Assembly: GCA_946800325.1 (NCBI GenBank)
Contig: OX326961.1
Span: forward strand, 4,442,655 to 4,506,654
Direction: 5' to 3'
DNA: 64,000 bases
Source of the DNA: Luzula sylvatica
Taxonomy: Eukaryota; Streptophyta; Magnoliopsida; Poales; Juncaceae
Under the pieces are notes generated by a model. It made no database searches. It was not told the DNA's origin and saw only the letters and a program-made list of their open reading frames with translations. The stretch's first letter is position 1, and every line of letters starts with the position of its first letter. A program made the position numbers and the translations under genes. Shown piece by piece: positions 44,662 through 56,803 of the stretch.

Positions 44662-44990
44662 GCCGCGAGCCGAGAGAGATAGATCCAGAGCATAAACCCT
44701 AGCGGAGAGAGAGACAGAGCAGGAGAAGCTGAGAGAGAGAGCACGAGAGAGACAGATCCGCGAGCCGAGAGAGACAGATCCGAGAGAGACAGAGCGGGAG
44801 AAGCTGAGAGAGAAAGCACGAGAGAGAGGGATGGAGAGACTTCTCGGCTTAACCCTAGCGGAGAGAGAGAGGGAAAGGGAGAGCGAGCACGAGAGAGAGC
44901 ACGAGAGAGAGAGGGAGAGGGAGAGCGAGCAGAAAAAGAAAGAGAGAAGTGAGTGCTGGCGAGGGAAAAATAGAGAGAAGGGGGACAAAG
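44662..44990. repeat. GA-rich tract (CACTA interior)
   Basis: Almost pure (GA)n-type DNA with the words GAGAGAGACAGATCCG, GAGCGAGCACGAGAGAG and AACCCTAGCGGAGAGAGAG. The minus strand is CT-rich and keeps two overlapping Ser/Leu/Arg frames open, which I regard as artefacts. It is the immediate target area of element C. Confidence 0.85.
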
Positions 44991-45004
44991 CTGACTAACG
45001 TGTA

Positions 45005-45383
45005 AGGTTTTGGGGCGGTAGAGTTTGGGGCGGGCCGACCAAATAGAGCATTGGGGGCGGGGATTTATTGGGGCGGGCAGCTGCAAACCTTTGTTGGGGC
45101 GGGAATTTATTGGGGCGGGCAGTTACAAATGCTTGTTGGGGCGGTTTTATCTTTTGGGGCGGGCCGACCCAAATTTTAGGGTGGGCAGACCCAAATTAAA
45201 GACGTCCCAACAACACTATAGGGGCGGTAATTTCATATTGGGGCGGGACGACCCAAATTTTCGAACTTAATGGGGCGTCTGACCCTGTTTTGACCGACCC
45301 AAACTTCTTTTTGGAACTGGCCGACCCAATAATAGCTCAAATTTAGGTGCGGCCCGACCCTAAAAAACTATTGTGTTGTAGTG
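45005..45383. repeat. Right subterminal array and TIR of the CACTA element
   Basis: About ten variants of TTGGGGCGGGCCGACCC and GGGGCGGGCAG end in TGTGTTGTAGTG. Counterpart of 34290-34570 at the left. Confidence 0.9.
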
Positions 45384-46895
45384 TTATGGTGGCATCATTT
45401 ATGTATGGGAGATTTAGTGTGTGGTCGTAGAAATTATGGAACATTCCTACGATTATGGGATTGAGGACGTCATAAAATGTTGGTAGAATTCAATTGGAAA
45501 ACCCTCGGGGCCAACGGCCTTACCCTTTTTCATATTCATTATTGTAGCTTTAATCTCGGCCTCGGTGAAAGGGTCGGCAAGGTCAAGAAGAAACGCGGTT
45601 TGGTTGTTTCCGGTTTGGAGGCACAAATCCAACGTTTGGATCCTTGGTATAGTCGGTAATGAGTCGACAATATTTTCATAGTAGATGTCGAAATTGTGTT
45701 GGATTTGTGTGCCGGGTCCGAGATTAAGTCCCCTTCGATTTGAAGTGTTGAAATGTGGTTTCCTTTATTCCTCGCGGATGCAATCGCATGAAAATATTTT
45801 GTGTTTGCATCTCCTAGTTTTAACCACGTGCATGAGCTCCTTTGTTGCCAAATAGCCTCCTTATAGTTTATTAGGTCGTATAATTTTTCTTTTGTGGAGA
45901 TTCCTTAGACGGAATTCATCGGCCGTAAGGGTTCTCGCTTCCTCCGCCAAGTCGAGGATTTTTACCATTAGCTTGCAATCCTCGATTGTTGAGTCGGACG
46001 GTTTGAAAAACGTCTTTGCCCATTCCTTTATTTTTTTCCTTGATTTGGTTATCCCTTTTTGGAATTTTTTAACCGGAAAGATTTCGGTTCCGTGATCGGT
46101 CCAAACCTCAATCACTATTTCCTTGATTGCTTCAAATTTAAGCCAAGCTCGTTCAAAACTAAAAAGCTTTGAGGATTTCATTTGATTAGATTTTATAGAG
46201 AGAAAAATCGGGGTGTGATCCGATGTAATCATTGGTGGGTCATGGAGAGTAATTGTCGAGTTTTGTGTCATGAAATGGCTCGAGACAAAGCCCTATCTAA
46301 CCGAGCTAGTGTTGGGTTGAGGCGCTTGTTTGACCATGTGAATTGCTTTCCTATTAGCGGTATTTCGGATATATGGGCCGCATCTATCGCCGCTTCGAGG
46401 AGTAAAATTAGCGAGGTGTTTTATGGATGTTGAGGTGGTGTCCTCCCTTGATCTTATGAGATTGAAATCTCCGATTAGAATCCATGGTAAATTGGTGTTT
46501 GAATTTAGATTTTTGATTTCGGTGATATACTCTTCTTTTCCATTCGGTCTAGATGGGCCATATGTGTTCGATATGAGGAATTGCGATCCTTGATCGTTTG
46601 TGAGAATGATATTTAAACAATGATTGGTTTCGAAAGAATTGACGAGTTTGACTTTTGAGTCCCATGCGACGAGTAAACCTCCCTTGGAGCCTTGAGCCTC
46701 TTTGGTGAGCGCGTTTCCATATTTCCGAGTGAGGACTCGTTTGTTTTGGAAGTGGTTTGACGTTGCCCATTTCGTTTCTTGGAGGCAAACGATGTTTTCC
46801 TTTGATTTGCTAATCATGTCCTTTATGATATTATATTTTTCTTTGCATCCTAACCCACGTACATTCCAAGATAAAATATTAATGTTCGTACACAT
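45384..46895 (-). pseudogene. LINE ORF2, 5' part: endonuclease and start of reverse transcriptase
   Basis: The ATG is at 46893-46895, 77 bases after the ORF1 stop. The first 150 codons show the APE-type endonuclease motifs 'ILSWNVRGLG', 'CLQETK', 'GGLLVAWDS', 'TYGPS' and 'WILIGDFNLIRSREDTT' (metal-binding and catalytic residues in place). A frameshift near 46430 and another near 46270 separate this from the C-terminal endonuclease motif 'ITSDHTPIFLSI' (the SDH catalytic dyad, about 46215-46235). The linker and the start of the reverse transcriptase fill 45400-45900, with further breaks. It continues across the CACTA insertion at 34275. Confidence 0.9.
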
Positions 46896-46972
46896 AATAA
46901 TAAAACATAAGTGTCGTTGTTCTTCGAAGAAACAACAAAACCAAAATACTAGAAAGGACTTGGATACGACGC

Positions 46973-49688
46973 TCAAACCATCTCGGCGTCATCCTCACGA
47001 GCGAGCGGGTCGTCAACATAGTCGACCTCATCAAGGTAGTCGTCATTGTATTCCTCCTCTTGGGCCTCCTCGAACACCTCTTCCTCCTCTTCCATTTCCT
47101 CGGTATTTCCTTCATTTGCTTCCTCGACATCGTCCCTTGAATTTCCTTTTCCATGAAATGTAAAAAAAGACGAGTTAGATGGGGTTATATTCATTGTGTC
47201 CTGTTTCGGTGTGTTTGTGGTTATTTTATTTTTCGAGAGATTTAGAAAGCATGAGATTTTGTTTCGGATCTTTGATTTTCTCGGTTTGGGTTTCCGTTTT
47301 GTTTTTATCTTAAATTTTGGTGAGGTGGCTCGGTCGACCCCTTCACTTGGGGGTAGCTCCGGCATGTCTAAACCGAGTGCTAGGTGGATATCGATTATTT
47401 TTCCTTGATCCAGAGGTTTGTTGTTTGTGTCTTCTTCCTTTAATTTTTTAATCAAAGTCTTAGCTCTCGATTTAGAGCTAGTTTGTGATTTATTGGTTTT
47501 ATTTTTTATAGTAATTTTTTTCCCTTTTTCCTCGGCCCAATCCAGAGATTCCTTTTTTTTTGTGAGTATCTTATCCCAAGGGCTTTTTCTCCTCTTATCA
47601 AGCTCGGTGAGGGAAAATTGGGATATTAAATCTCCCTCGTTCGTAATTATTTTCCTTTGCGAGATTTCATTTTGAAAAGTTGAGAGTAAAATATCCAAAC
47701 CTTCATCTTTTGTCGTTGTTAATTTTGACGTTTCTTTGGGTTGCGGGTGCTCTTCCGTCGTTTTACCTTTTCGAACCGGACCCGTTTGCGATTCTGGACC
47801 CGTTTGCGATATGGATCCAGAATGTTTCTGACCCGGCGGAGGTTTGGGTGCCGGTGGTCCCTGACCCGTTTCTGTCTCTGACCCGTTTACCGTCAGCATA
47901 TTGGATCCGGATTTGTGCTGACCCGTTACCCGTCATCATATTGGATCCGAATTTCTGTGACTGGATCCGGATTTGCTGACCCGTTTGTGTGACTGGACCC
48001 GATAGTCCCTGGGACGGCTGGGTTAATTTAGCGGGGACGATTCGGACTTTTTTCTTCGGTTCGGTGGCTGGCGGTCGACTTTTAATCGGGTTGCTTGTTA
48101 TCGGTTCCGGTACACTTTCCTTGAAACCATCTTTTTCCTCATTTTCTATGATTTGTTTGATAATACCGGCGTCGCGATTCCTAATTCCCCAATTAATAGT
48201 GGGGACGCTTGCGGGTTTGATTGAAGTCCTACCCCCGCCAAACTCCATAGTTGGTGGAGCCACTCTTTGTCTACGGAGAGTTTCCCCTTCCAAGTTGGTC
48301 GATCTTCTTTTCCCGAGGAATCGATTGATCCATTGCTAATCCAATCTTTGGCAGAGATTGGAGCGTGACCCCTTTGTCGGTCGATGTCCTCGATTTCTCT
48401 TTCAATTAGGCCCCATTCTATCTTGTCTTGGAGCCGCGCTTGAATATCTTCATAAATCTCGGAAGGGGGTTCCGGGTTTGGCGGGTTGAAAAACAAAAAT
48501 GGCTCCTTGAGTATGTTTTTCTCCGCTGATTGGATCATCCACGTCACACCGGCGTGTGTGTAATGAATTTCGGTCGAGTCCGCCGTTACACCCACTAATA
48601 TGTCAAGTGTTTCCATTGAAGTTAAGTTGACAAGGGGGCCGTGATTGATGAGGATGCCGAAAGAGCTAGCGATTTTGGTGAGTTCCTCTATGCGATTTTG
48701 GGGGGGGGGGGGGGGGGTTAAAGAGGGTTACCCAAACTCGGTGCGGGAAGCTAGTGCGCTCTCCCCCCAAGGTTAATTCCCATGGGAAGTTCACGAAGTT
48801 TGCTCTTCTTAGGGGGAGGAGATCCTTTGCGATGAAATCCTCTCGGTTTGTGCCTTCCGGTAGAATGAGGATGTATCGGTCCTTTGATAGGTGTGACAAT
48901 TCGTATTTCTGTCGGCGATACCAAGTTTTTTGAAGGAGGATATGGAGGCTGCGCAAATTGTGATGCGGGACCATCCTTCCATCAATTACCACACCTCTTC
49001 TCCACCTCGCAATTTCCATTTCTTGCTTCGAGGGTTGTTTCGAGAAAACCCACACTATTTTTTTATTTTCCTTGTCGCCGGTTGAGTCCTCCTTTGCTTT
49101 TCCTTTGGTGCTTATCTCCGGGTTCTCGGACTATTTTTTCGTCGAAAGACCCCTCGGCTCTTTGCTGACCCCTTTCGGATCGGGCGTAAATGACACTATC
49201 TGACCCGATTCTTCAATTTGGCTTCTCTGTGAGCTTTGTCCCCTTCCCTTTTCAGTTGGTTCGTATGCGGGATGTCCGAGCGAGTTTGTGGTTTTGTTTC
49301 GAATGAGTTGTATGGAGCCCTGACCCGTCTCTTGCACGCGGTTCCAAACTGAGGTTCTCCTCGCATTTTTCTTGGGGCAGTACTTAGCCATATGGCCCGG
49401 TAGTCTACAATTTACGCATGCTCGTAGTTTTTGGCACTCCTCCGTTAGGTGACCGGTGACCAGACATTTCCTACATAGATCGTCCCACTCCGGTTTGTCG
49501 TTTGGTGGCCATGAGAGACGTTCCGGCGAATCAATTTGGTTGTCGGATTGTTCAATAGGCCTTTTCCTCGTCGATTTGGGGTTGAGATCAGTCCACTGTT
49601 CCACGCACACTGTTCAGTATTCCGCTGACCCCGCCTTGCCGCGGTCAGTGAGTTCGTGTGCCGTCAATTTCTTCTTTCCCTTGTCCAT
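46973..49688 (-). pseudogene. LINE ORF1 (nucleic-acid-binding protein), broken
   Basis: Start at the ATG 49686-49688 (context CCATGG) in preference to a longer frame from 49952 whose beginning looks like leader sequence. Two CCHC knuckles follow early: CRKCLVTGHLTEEC (49434-49475) and CVNCRLPGHMAKYC (49377-49418). A conserved region after them (49055-48666: 'DRYILILPEGTNREDF', 'VNFPWELTLGGERTSF') resembles the DUF4283-like module of plant LINE proteins. The end (47100-46973) is strongly acidic. In-frame stops at 49614 and 49131, a frameshift at the G17 run (48701-48717), and shifts near 48270 and 47850 destroy the frame. About 900 codons in length. Confidence 0.85.
48701..48717. repeat. G17 homopolymer in LINE ORF1
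   Basis: Seventeen G's on plus (C's on minus). The reading frame before and after it differs by one. Length errors in sequencing are common at such runs. Confidence 0.9.
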
Positions 49689-49963
49689 GGCTAGGGTTTT
49701 GATGGGAGGGTTTGAGCTCTGTGTGAGGGGGGTGAAGGGTTTTGGGAGAAGAGAGAGACGAAAAGAAGGAGGGTTCGGTTTAGGGTGTGGAGCTTGTATC
49801 CGGTGTGCAGTAGGGGGTAGGGGGGTGAGGGATGGGACATTGGAGCTTCTTGTCATGAGGTACCATCCATCACCATTGTAGATGGGCTTCAACCTCTTCT
49901 TTTTCGCCCAACTATCGCCTACAGGCGATTCTCTCTTTTTTTCAAAACCCATCTTCCTTTTAA
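49689..49963 (-). promoter_or_regulatory. Presumed 5' leader of the LINE
   Basis: From the TSD to the ORF1 ATG, about 275 bases. It contains a short hairpin (TCGCCTGTAGGCGA, 49915-49928). Plant L1 elements carry an internal promoter here, but no motif was recognised. Confidence 0.5.
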
Positions 49964-49975
49964 GATGACGTTATT
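49964..49975. repeat. Target-site duplication of the LINE (right)
   Basis: GATGACGTTATT, identical to 23999-24010. Confidence 0.9.
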
Positions 49976-50086
49976 GTTTACACCTTAGTTAATGGTTTGG
50001 TATTGTAATTGGATGTTCAATCAAAAATTACGATAATCAATTCATAAATTAAGATATTAAATCATGTATTTATGTGTTACTTTTTA

Positions 50087-51181
50087 TGATGGGAAATATC
50101 CTCGACCCCGGGCCCGCGCAGCGGATATGTAGGCCCGGTTCGATTCCCCGATTCCCGAGATCACGCCACGACTTCGAGGGTACGATGCGAATAGAAGGAC
50201 AGATTCATACCAGTGCCAAATTGATGGCACACGAAGGGTTGATCGCCGCCTTCTATTTCCTTCGGTGTCACGTTGGTGACTAGCCCGTACGTCCCATACC
50301 GCACGTCTCCCACCGTTTCGACACGCCTCGGGTTGTCTTCGTGCGTTCCATGCCCGCATGATTCAACAGCCCGTTACTCGATTACTTCTCCGGTTTGATC
50401 ACAACGAAGAGCCACATGTGTCGCTCCTCTACCCGTATCCACCGTGAGTCGTAGCACCTCGGTCGCGGATGCACCTGCCTAGACGATGCACCTGCGAACT
50501 TGCATGATTGCGTTTCGATTCTCTAGACGGAGAAAATTCTTTTCTCCTTCTCTCTCAATCTCTTCGCACTCTTTCATCAAGTGATTAGAGTCTCTTAATT
50601 TCTGGATTAATTCTAAATTAACTCCATTAATTTTCTGGTTGAACTAATCTAATTATTCAACTGGTTGGACTGATGAGAGAGAGAGAAACATCCTATATAT
50701 ACTCCATAGGATAAGGATGGGCCAAAAGGTATGTATATCTTCTATACACCTTTTCAAACAGAAAACTGCATACACCCTTTCAGTAATCTGCCAGAACGAA
50801 AATATTAAATCGTTCCAACCGACTTTGAACATTTACGAAAGTTGTAGATAATCTAATTATCTTTCCAACCCAATTTGGCCCAGCCCAATTGGAGTCCGGA
50901 CCCGAAAGTTACGGCCGTTTTACTGACTGTATGTCAAACTGTCGCACCCTTTTCGGTATTTCATTAGAACGATACTGATACTTCGCTCAAATGAAATATA
51001 TTACAACATGAAAGTTCTAGATAATCTCATTATATAACTAACCCAATTTGAACCATTCATATCGGAGTTTCCTACTGAAAGTTATACCAGTTTTACTAAT
51101 CTGTTTCGTATGCCCACGAACGCGTACGTTCGTTTGTCCTACGTACCATTTTAGTGATGATCCAAAACTGTATTTCCTTCA
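50087..51181 (-). repeat. 3' LTR of element B
   Basis: 1095 bp, TGATGGGAAATATCC to TATTTCCTTCA on plus. It matches A's LTR at both ends; the middle part is clearly diverged. Confidence 0.9.
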
Positions 51182-52604
51182 GTCTCCCACTCAGTTTCAG
51201 ATTTATCTAAAAGGTACTCATGTATATCACATATACACTATATCAGAGAATCTGGCCCGCGTATCAAATACGCTAAAGCCATGCACATCCAATGTGCAAA
51301 AACTTGCAATCAAGCCCGACATAGTACGACTCGTTGTGTGACCGTGTAGGTTCGTTTAACGATGGCAGTAGTCCGTTTCCATGGCACTACAAGCCCATGA
51401 GCGGGATCTAGTCACTCCATCATGGCTACCCATGTTAAAACGAAAAATGATTGTGATCATTGTGCCTATCTCGAATAGCGGTTACTAGTTCTCTTGTTTG
51501 CGATATCCGTTAATCAAAAGGCATGGTAATAGTCATCCTTATAATTTGATTAACTATACTTATTCCCCGATTCCGAGTTGATTTAACAAATTTCGATCGA
51601 TATTAACCATTAATATCATTGACTCTGGCCAGAGATTTCGTTAATCGACTCATCGAGCGGCGCCTAAGAGATATCTCTTCCTTTCGGAATAAACAATTCC
51701 TATCTTGGAGACTCACATTGAATTCCGTGTTTCGGACAATACCCAATGATGACCCTTTTAACTCCCTGTTACGGTGAGCGTAAGATCATATCAAAGCATT
51801 GTGTTACGCACGTAACGCAATCAATGATCCCCTCAAGTATGAAGAATCTAAAACCCCATCCGTCACAAGTCCATCTATAATGACTAAACCATGTCATGGA
51901 CTCGCGGCTTTGGTCATATCCAATACATGTAACCTAACATATATCTACGTTCCCGATTCGACAAGCACCTTGTCCCATGATTAGCAAAACATAATCATCT
52001 CCTCGGCAAACGTACTAGTGTACGCGTTCAGTCTATCCAATAATAGAAATGCTTCTCTCTTAAGCAAGCTGATCCGCGACTAGGGATGTTTAGAAATGAC
52101 ACTTTAAGTGTGACGGTTTCGCTGCACATGGTCCTCAACCATGTCGACGTCCACACAAGTTCAAATCAAGGTTCATGTAACAATCATATTACACAACCCG
52201 CACACTGTTTTCATATAAGGTGAATGCATATTTAATTTAAGTAAACAAAATTTTTTTAAAAGGAATGCATTCATATGGACTAAGTATTTGGGTGATACAA
52301 CGTTTACCTATGGGTATCTCCATACCCATAACCTGCGAGGACTATCGTATTAGATAACTACACTCTATTCTCTTCTTCCTCCTCTAGGTATCTCCATACC
52401 CATAGTCATCGCATGACAGTCACGCGCGACTAGAGAGAGCGGTCTTGTAAACGGGTCCGCACGTTCCCGCTAGTGTTAATCATCATCAGGATTGGAACAT
52501 TTCCAATACCTACGATCACATCTTTTCATAAAATTTCATGGATCAAATGAAATTTTCTGAGTATTGGCTAGAAGTGGTTGTGACCTCGGCATTTTTGGCT
52601 TGTA

Positions 52605-55453
52605 CTATTGCGTCTCACGCAATAAACAACCATAAATCCGATAACTCGTGACTACTAGAGTTTGGTCATGTATCCTTGATCCATACCACTTCCTTTTGCG
52701 ATTAATAACCGCAATATACTCGCCACCGTAAATAGAATCATAAACTATTGGTCTTGTGGAACCTTTCCACATAACCGTGTTTTCATTTAAGCAAAACATG
52801 TACACACTTTGTGATCGAAAGTCGTGCTACATATTTGGACGTGCTTCATCTTTGGAAACTGTTGTTTGTTATAACTCTTTATAACCAACACGGCCTCCAC
52901 ACCATTATAGATAATAAATCCTGAATTCTTTCGCAAAGTATTCAAGGATAAACTTCACCTCTATCAATACAAATCCCGATGGGTTTTAAATATACATAAC
53001 CATTATGTATATATTTGTATAACCATTATACAATCACAAGAGTTAGTCTCATGTAATCGAATTACATTCAAACTCATGTGATTCCCATGAATTTTATTGA
53101 CGGTGAACTAGACGCTTTATTTGTATGACAGATAGCCACATACATATCATGACAGATATAATAGATCCTAACATCAAATGTAAGACATCATATTATTACT
53201 TTTCGCGCTGCTTGATGTCTCACATCGAGCCGTTGAAAATTTCTGCCATTCGACATTTCGATTTATCTCCTCCAAGGAGTTTACATGTTGAAAACCATTT
53301 TCAACAATATGTCGATATATGTGCTATAACATAGAAAGAGGAACTTCTTAGATCTATCCTATAGATCTTCACGCTTAATTCATAAGCGGTCTCGTCTAAA
53401 TCCTTTGTCGTTACAAGAAAATATAACGCAGCTCCCACTAATCTTCATGTGTACACAAAGTTTCCATTCGTTTCGACAATTTTATAACAATTTATAATTT
53501 TGTCAAAACGAATATTCCAATTCCGAGAAGCTTTCTCTAATCCATCATATGGATCGTTAAAGCGTGCATATCTTATCCCCGATTCTTATGAATCGACAAA
53601 ACCGTAAGGTTGTGTCAAGTACACATCCTTTCATAAAATTTCTTTCAAGAAATTCGGTTTTGACATCCATTTTGCCACATCACATAGTCATAATATGCGA
53701 CCATGGCAAGCAGAATTTCGAGAATGTGAAAGCATGGCAACATGCGAAAACGTTTCTTCATAGTCCGACTATGAATTGCATGAAACTCTTCGCAAAAAGC
53801 CTCGCTTTACATATATGCGTATTCCTATCCATGTCGGTTCTTCATCTTGAAAAACCCACTCACATTTCACGGGTCTAACCCAGAAAGTAATGAAATCAAG
53901 TTCTGAACTTGATAATTTACATGGATCGAATCTCAGATTTCATGACACCATGTCATGTGGAATCAACTTTTCATAGCATCCTTGTAGGATATCGAATCAT
54001 CATATGATTTCGATCTATCATCATTAGCCTCGATAAATCCGTATTTACCGGCTTATGATATAGCCTACTTGATCTACGAAAAATTCCTTTGTGTGTTCGA
54101 CTTGCGTTCATCAACTCTTGATGAAGCCATGTCAACTTTCATAGGTACAATGTTCATTTTCAAATCACGAACACTTTCGAGATTTATTCTACTCCCACTA
54201 GCCCGCATAGAGATAAATGACACCAAGTTCCAAACTTGTGCGCATCTAGTCCTCCTCCAAGAAGGCATCTCTTCGAGCCACGAAAATCTAATTTTCGTCG
54301 GGACGTTAGAACTAATACCCTTTAGTTACCTTAAGGATACACGAACAATTTCCAGATTTGGGAGTGAGTTTAACTGAAACAAATTTCGAAATACACTCAC
54401 ATCCTCAAATCTGTACAAGTGACAACTTCGGAACCATTCCGATCCATATCTCATATGGCGTCTTTTGTACCGATTAGAAGGTTTATGGTCCATATCTTAA
54501 TGCAACCATTCATTAGTGCCGCTGTCTCAAGGGCGTATCCCCAAAATATTTTTGGGAGATCCTATTGACTTATCATTTATCGAACCATGTCCAACATGCG
54601 TTCATTTCCTCTTTTCGAACACATCTCAATGTTCCGAATAAAGGCAATCGTGAAACGATTCCACAATCATAAATGATCATCAATATTCATAACTCAAATA
54701 TCGCCTCTTCGATCCTATCGAAAGGTTTAGCTCAAATACTCGCCTTCTCGATCCTATCGAAAAGCTTTGATTTTCTTGCTTAGTTGATTTCGTATTTCGT
54801 TTTTGAAACTCTTTGAACCTTTCAAAAGTCTCCATTTCGGCACGCATTAAATAGATATTTTCATATCTACTTTAACCGTCCGTAAATGTAACAAAATACC
54901 GATAGCCTCCTCTTGCCTCGGAACTTATCGGAACATTACATCTAAATGTAATTTCCAATAATTCGTTGGATCTTTCTCCAACCTTTGGAGAATGATGCCA
55001 TTGTCATCTTGCCTAATAAATAAGTATCGCATTAATCAATCGAATCTAATTCGGATGATTCTAGCAATCCATCATATGGAATCAAGATACGCGAATCTCG
55101 TTTATATGGCCAAGACGGCAATGCCAAAAGAAGCAATCAACCTCTTGGTTTAATCCTCCTCGGATTTCACCATTCTTTGAGTCATTAGTTTGGACAACTC
55201 TTTGTCCGAACTTTCTGTTTGGAAAACATTTTCCCAAAATACCCTTAGACATACATTTCTTTCGATCCCTTCTTTGAATTACAAGGACATCCACGCATCT
55301 ATATGCATTGGATTCCTCGGATACTCCGAGCATCTCCAATTCAAATTTAAATCGCATCATATGCAATTTCGGGATCGACTTATCTATCGAATGCATATGA
55401 TATTCAGTCACGAAGATAAAATCTCGTACCATCAACACACGAGTGTTAATCAA
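52605..55453 (-). pseudogene. Degenerate copia pol of element B
   Basis: The same remnants as in A: the RNase H piece (52605-52805) with one residue changed relative to A, and the GAG-pre-integrase end (WHCRLGHINEIRVS, 55082-55125), here in a longer frame than in A. Stops and frameshifts are mostly shared with A, showing a common disabled ancestor. Confidence 0.8.
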
Positions 55454-56599
55454 AGACCCATAAGGCGTCTCAAAATTAACCTACTCTTTGAGCCGCATCG
55501 AACCATTCAACGCGCTCTAGCTCTTGAAACTATTTCATGAGCGTTGTGTTTTACTTTCATATACACCCGAATTCTCAAAACAATTTTGAGAAATATGCGT
55601 CTATACATGCCACCACAAGGCACGTAATATCGTTCGATTCCTTCTTAAAGTTTATCGAACCCGGCTTTCTCTAAAGCCATAGAATTGAGCCCCGAATCTA
55701 CCATTTCCGTGTCCAACACGTTCCTTTAAGTCTAAGAACTATCTTTGACTATCAAGGTTAATAACGGTAATTCCGGCCCAAAAGCCATCTATCATATCGA
55801 TCTCATCGATATATTTGGTGTTGCTTGAAAACATAATTCTAAACGGATGATGAAGATTAACTCCTAACCGTGTGTACTTAATCTATATGCTCATATGATG
55901 AATATATGATAGTGTTATTTTATCGAATCGATAACCCTCATACCGATACGGGACTCCAAGTCCATAACACTCAAGACCCATATTTTACGATCCTCCCATA
56001 AGTGACTATGGCCGACAAATGAGATCTCGATATTTTAGGTAGGATTAAATCCAATCGTATCCAATATGACTCTTGTTCCTTTATAGAATTTCGGTGACGA
56101 ATCGTATCCAATACAATCCATGTTCCGTGTGTGCATTCTATCTATGCCCCGAACTCCAATCGGATTGGCTTGGACGGTTAAGTCATAACCATATCCATCG
56201 TATCGTTCAATTGAACTACTCACGTGCCCGACTATGGCCTGAAACCACGTGAGTCCCCAATTAACGCTTACCACCCGCACCAATATATACAATAATACGT
56301 GCCCGACTATGGCCTGAAACCACGCACTATGTCATATCAATCTCGATGGTTGTGGATATCGAAGGCATTTCCATGACTTAAATATTATGAGGGATCATGC
56401 CATTGCATGTTTCTAAATTCGTGACATAATCATATTATATCACTATCACAAGATTTGTAAATGCATATGATTTATTTAGGGAGATTAATTATTCTAAATA
56501 ATTAATTATCTAATATGCTAGAATGATTGATGCCGATCAAATCGATATAAAGAACTCAAAATTCCGAGTTTCGTAGCCAAAGTTATCGCGAAAACAAAA

Positions 56600-56803
56600 A
56601 CAGCATCCAGAGAAGGGTCCGTTATAACGGACTGCCCCATCCGTTGTAACGCAGGGGCCACGCGGCGCGAGAAAACCTCGCCCGGGACGCGTCCGGGGCG
56701 CCAAAAACTGCCCCCGGGGCGGCAGAAAACCTGTTTTTCTGCACCCTTCCGTTATTTCATTAGAACGACATTAATACTTCGCTCAAATAAAATATATTAC
56801 AAC
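56600..56803. other. GC-rich insert and displaced LTR fragment in B
   Basis: Two palindromes (GTCCGTTATAACGGAC and CCGTTGTAACG) are followed by about 100 bases of very GC-rich DNA (CGCGGCGCGAG, CCCGGGACGCGTCCGGGGCG, CCCCCGGGGCGG). Then comes a fragment (56744-56803) that matches the distal LTR (about 50950-51009) out of order. The composition is unlike everything else in this AT-rich window. Confidence 0.75.

Larger units (their letters stand above)
34279..45383. mobile_element. Non-autonomous CACTA (EnSpm) element
   Basis: The ends are CACTACAACACA and TGTGTTGTAGTG, with a 3-bp duplication TTA (34276-34278 and 45384-45386). Removing one TTA restores the LINE reverse-transcriptase frame across the junction. 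Both subterminal zones (34290-34570 and 45005-45370) hold many copies of TTGGGGCGGGCCGACCC, typical of transposase-binding arrays. Without the nested LTR element C the transposon is about 2.9 kb. It lacks a recognisable transposase. The interior is AT-rich (34570-35500), has a TACCAGCGCCATCG-type repeat (35575-35820), and ends in a long GA-rich tract. Confidence 0.92.
24011..49963 (-). mobile_element. Full-length L1-type LINE, split by two insertions
   Basis: Minus-strand non-LTR retrotransposon with ORF1 (zinc knuckles, acidic tail) and ORF2 (endonuclease, reverse transcriptase, zinc-binding domain). It ends in a short poly(A), seen as T's at 24009-24019. A 12-bp target duplication, GATGACGTTATT, flanks it at 23999-24010 and 49964-49975, which proves that the distant parts are one insertion. 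Subtracting the copia element A (8149 bp plus 5-bp TSD) and the CACTA element (11105 bp plus 3-bp TSD) leaves about 6.69 kb, a normal full length. Both ORFs carry stops and frameshifts, so it is dead. Confidence 0.93.

Noticed and set aside
44641..45086. Overlapping Ser/Leu/Arg-rich open frames on the minus strand
   Set aside because: They are the product of a (GA)n/(CT)n tract, with no family resemblance.
47763..49168. Plus-strand open frames across the LINE ORF1 region
   Set aside because: Antisense to ORF1, which has recognisable zinc knuckles and an acidic tail.
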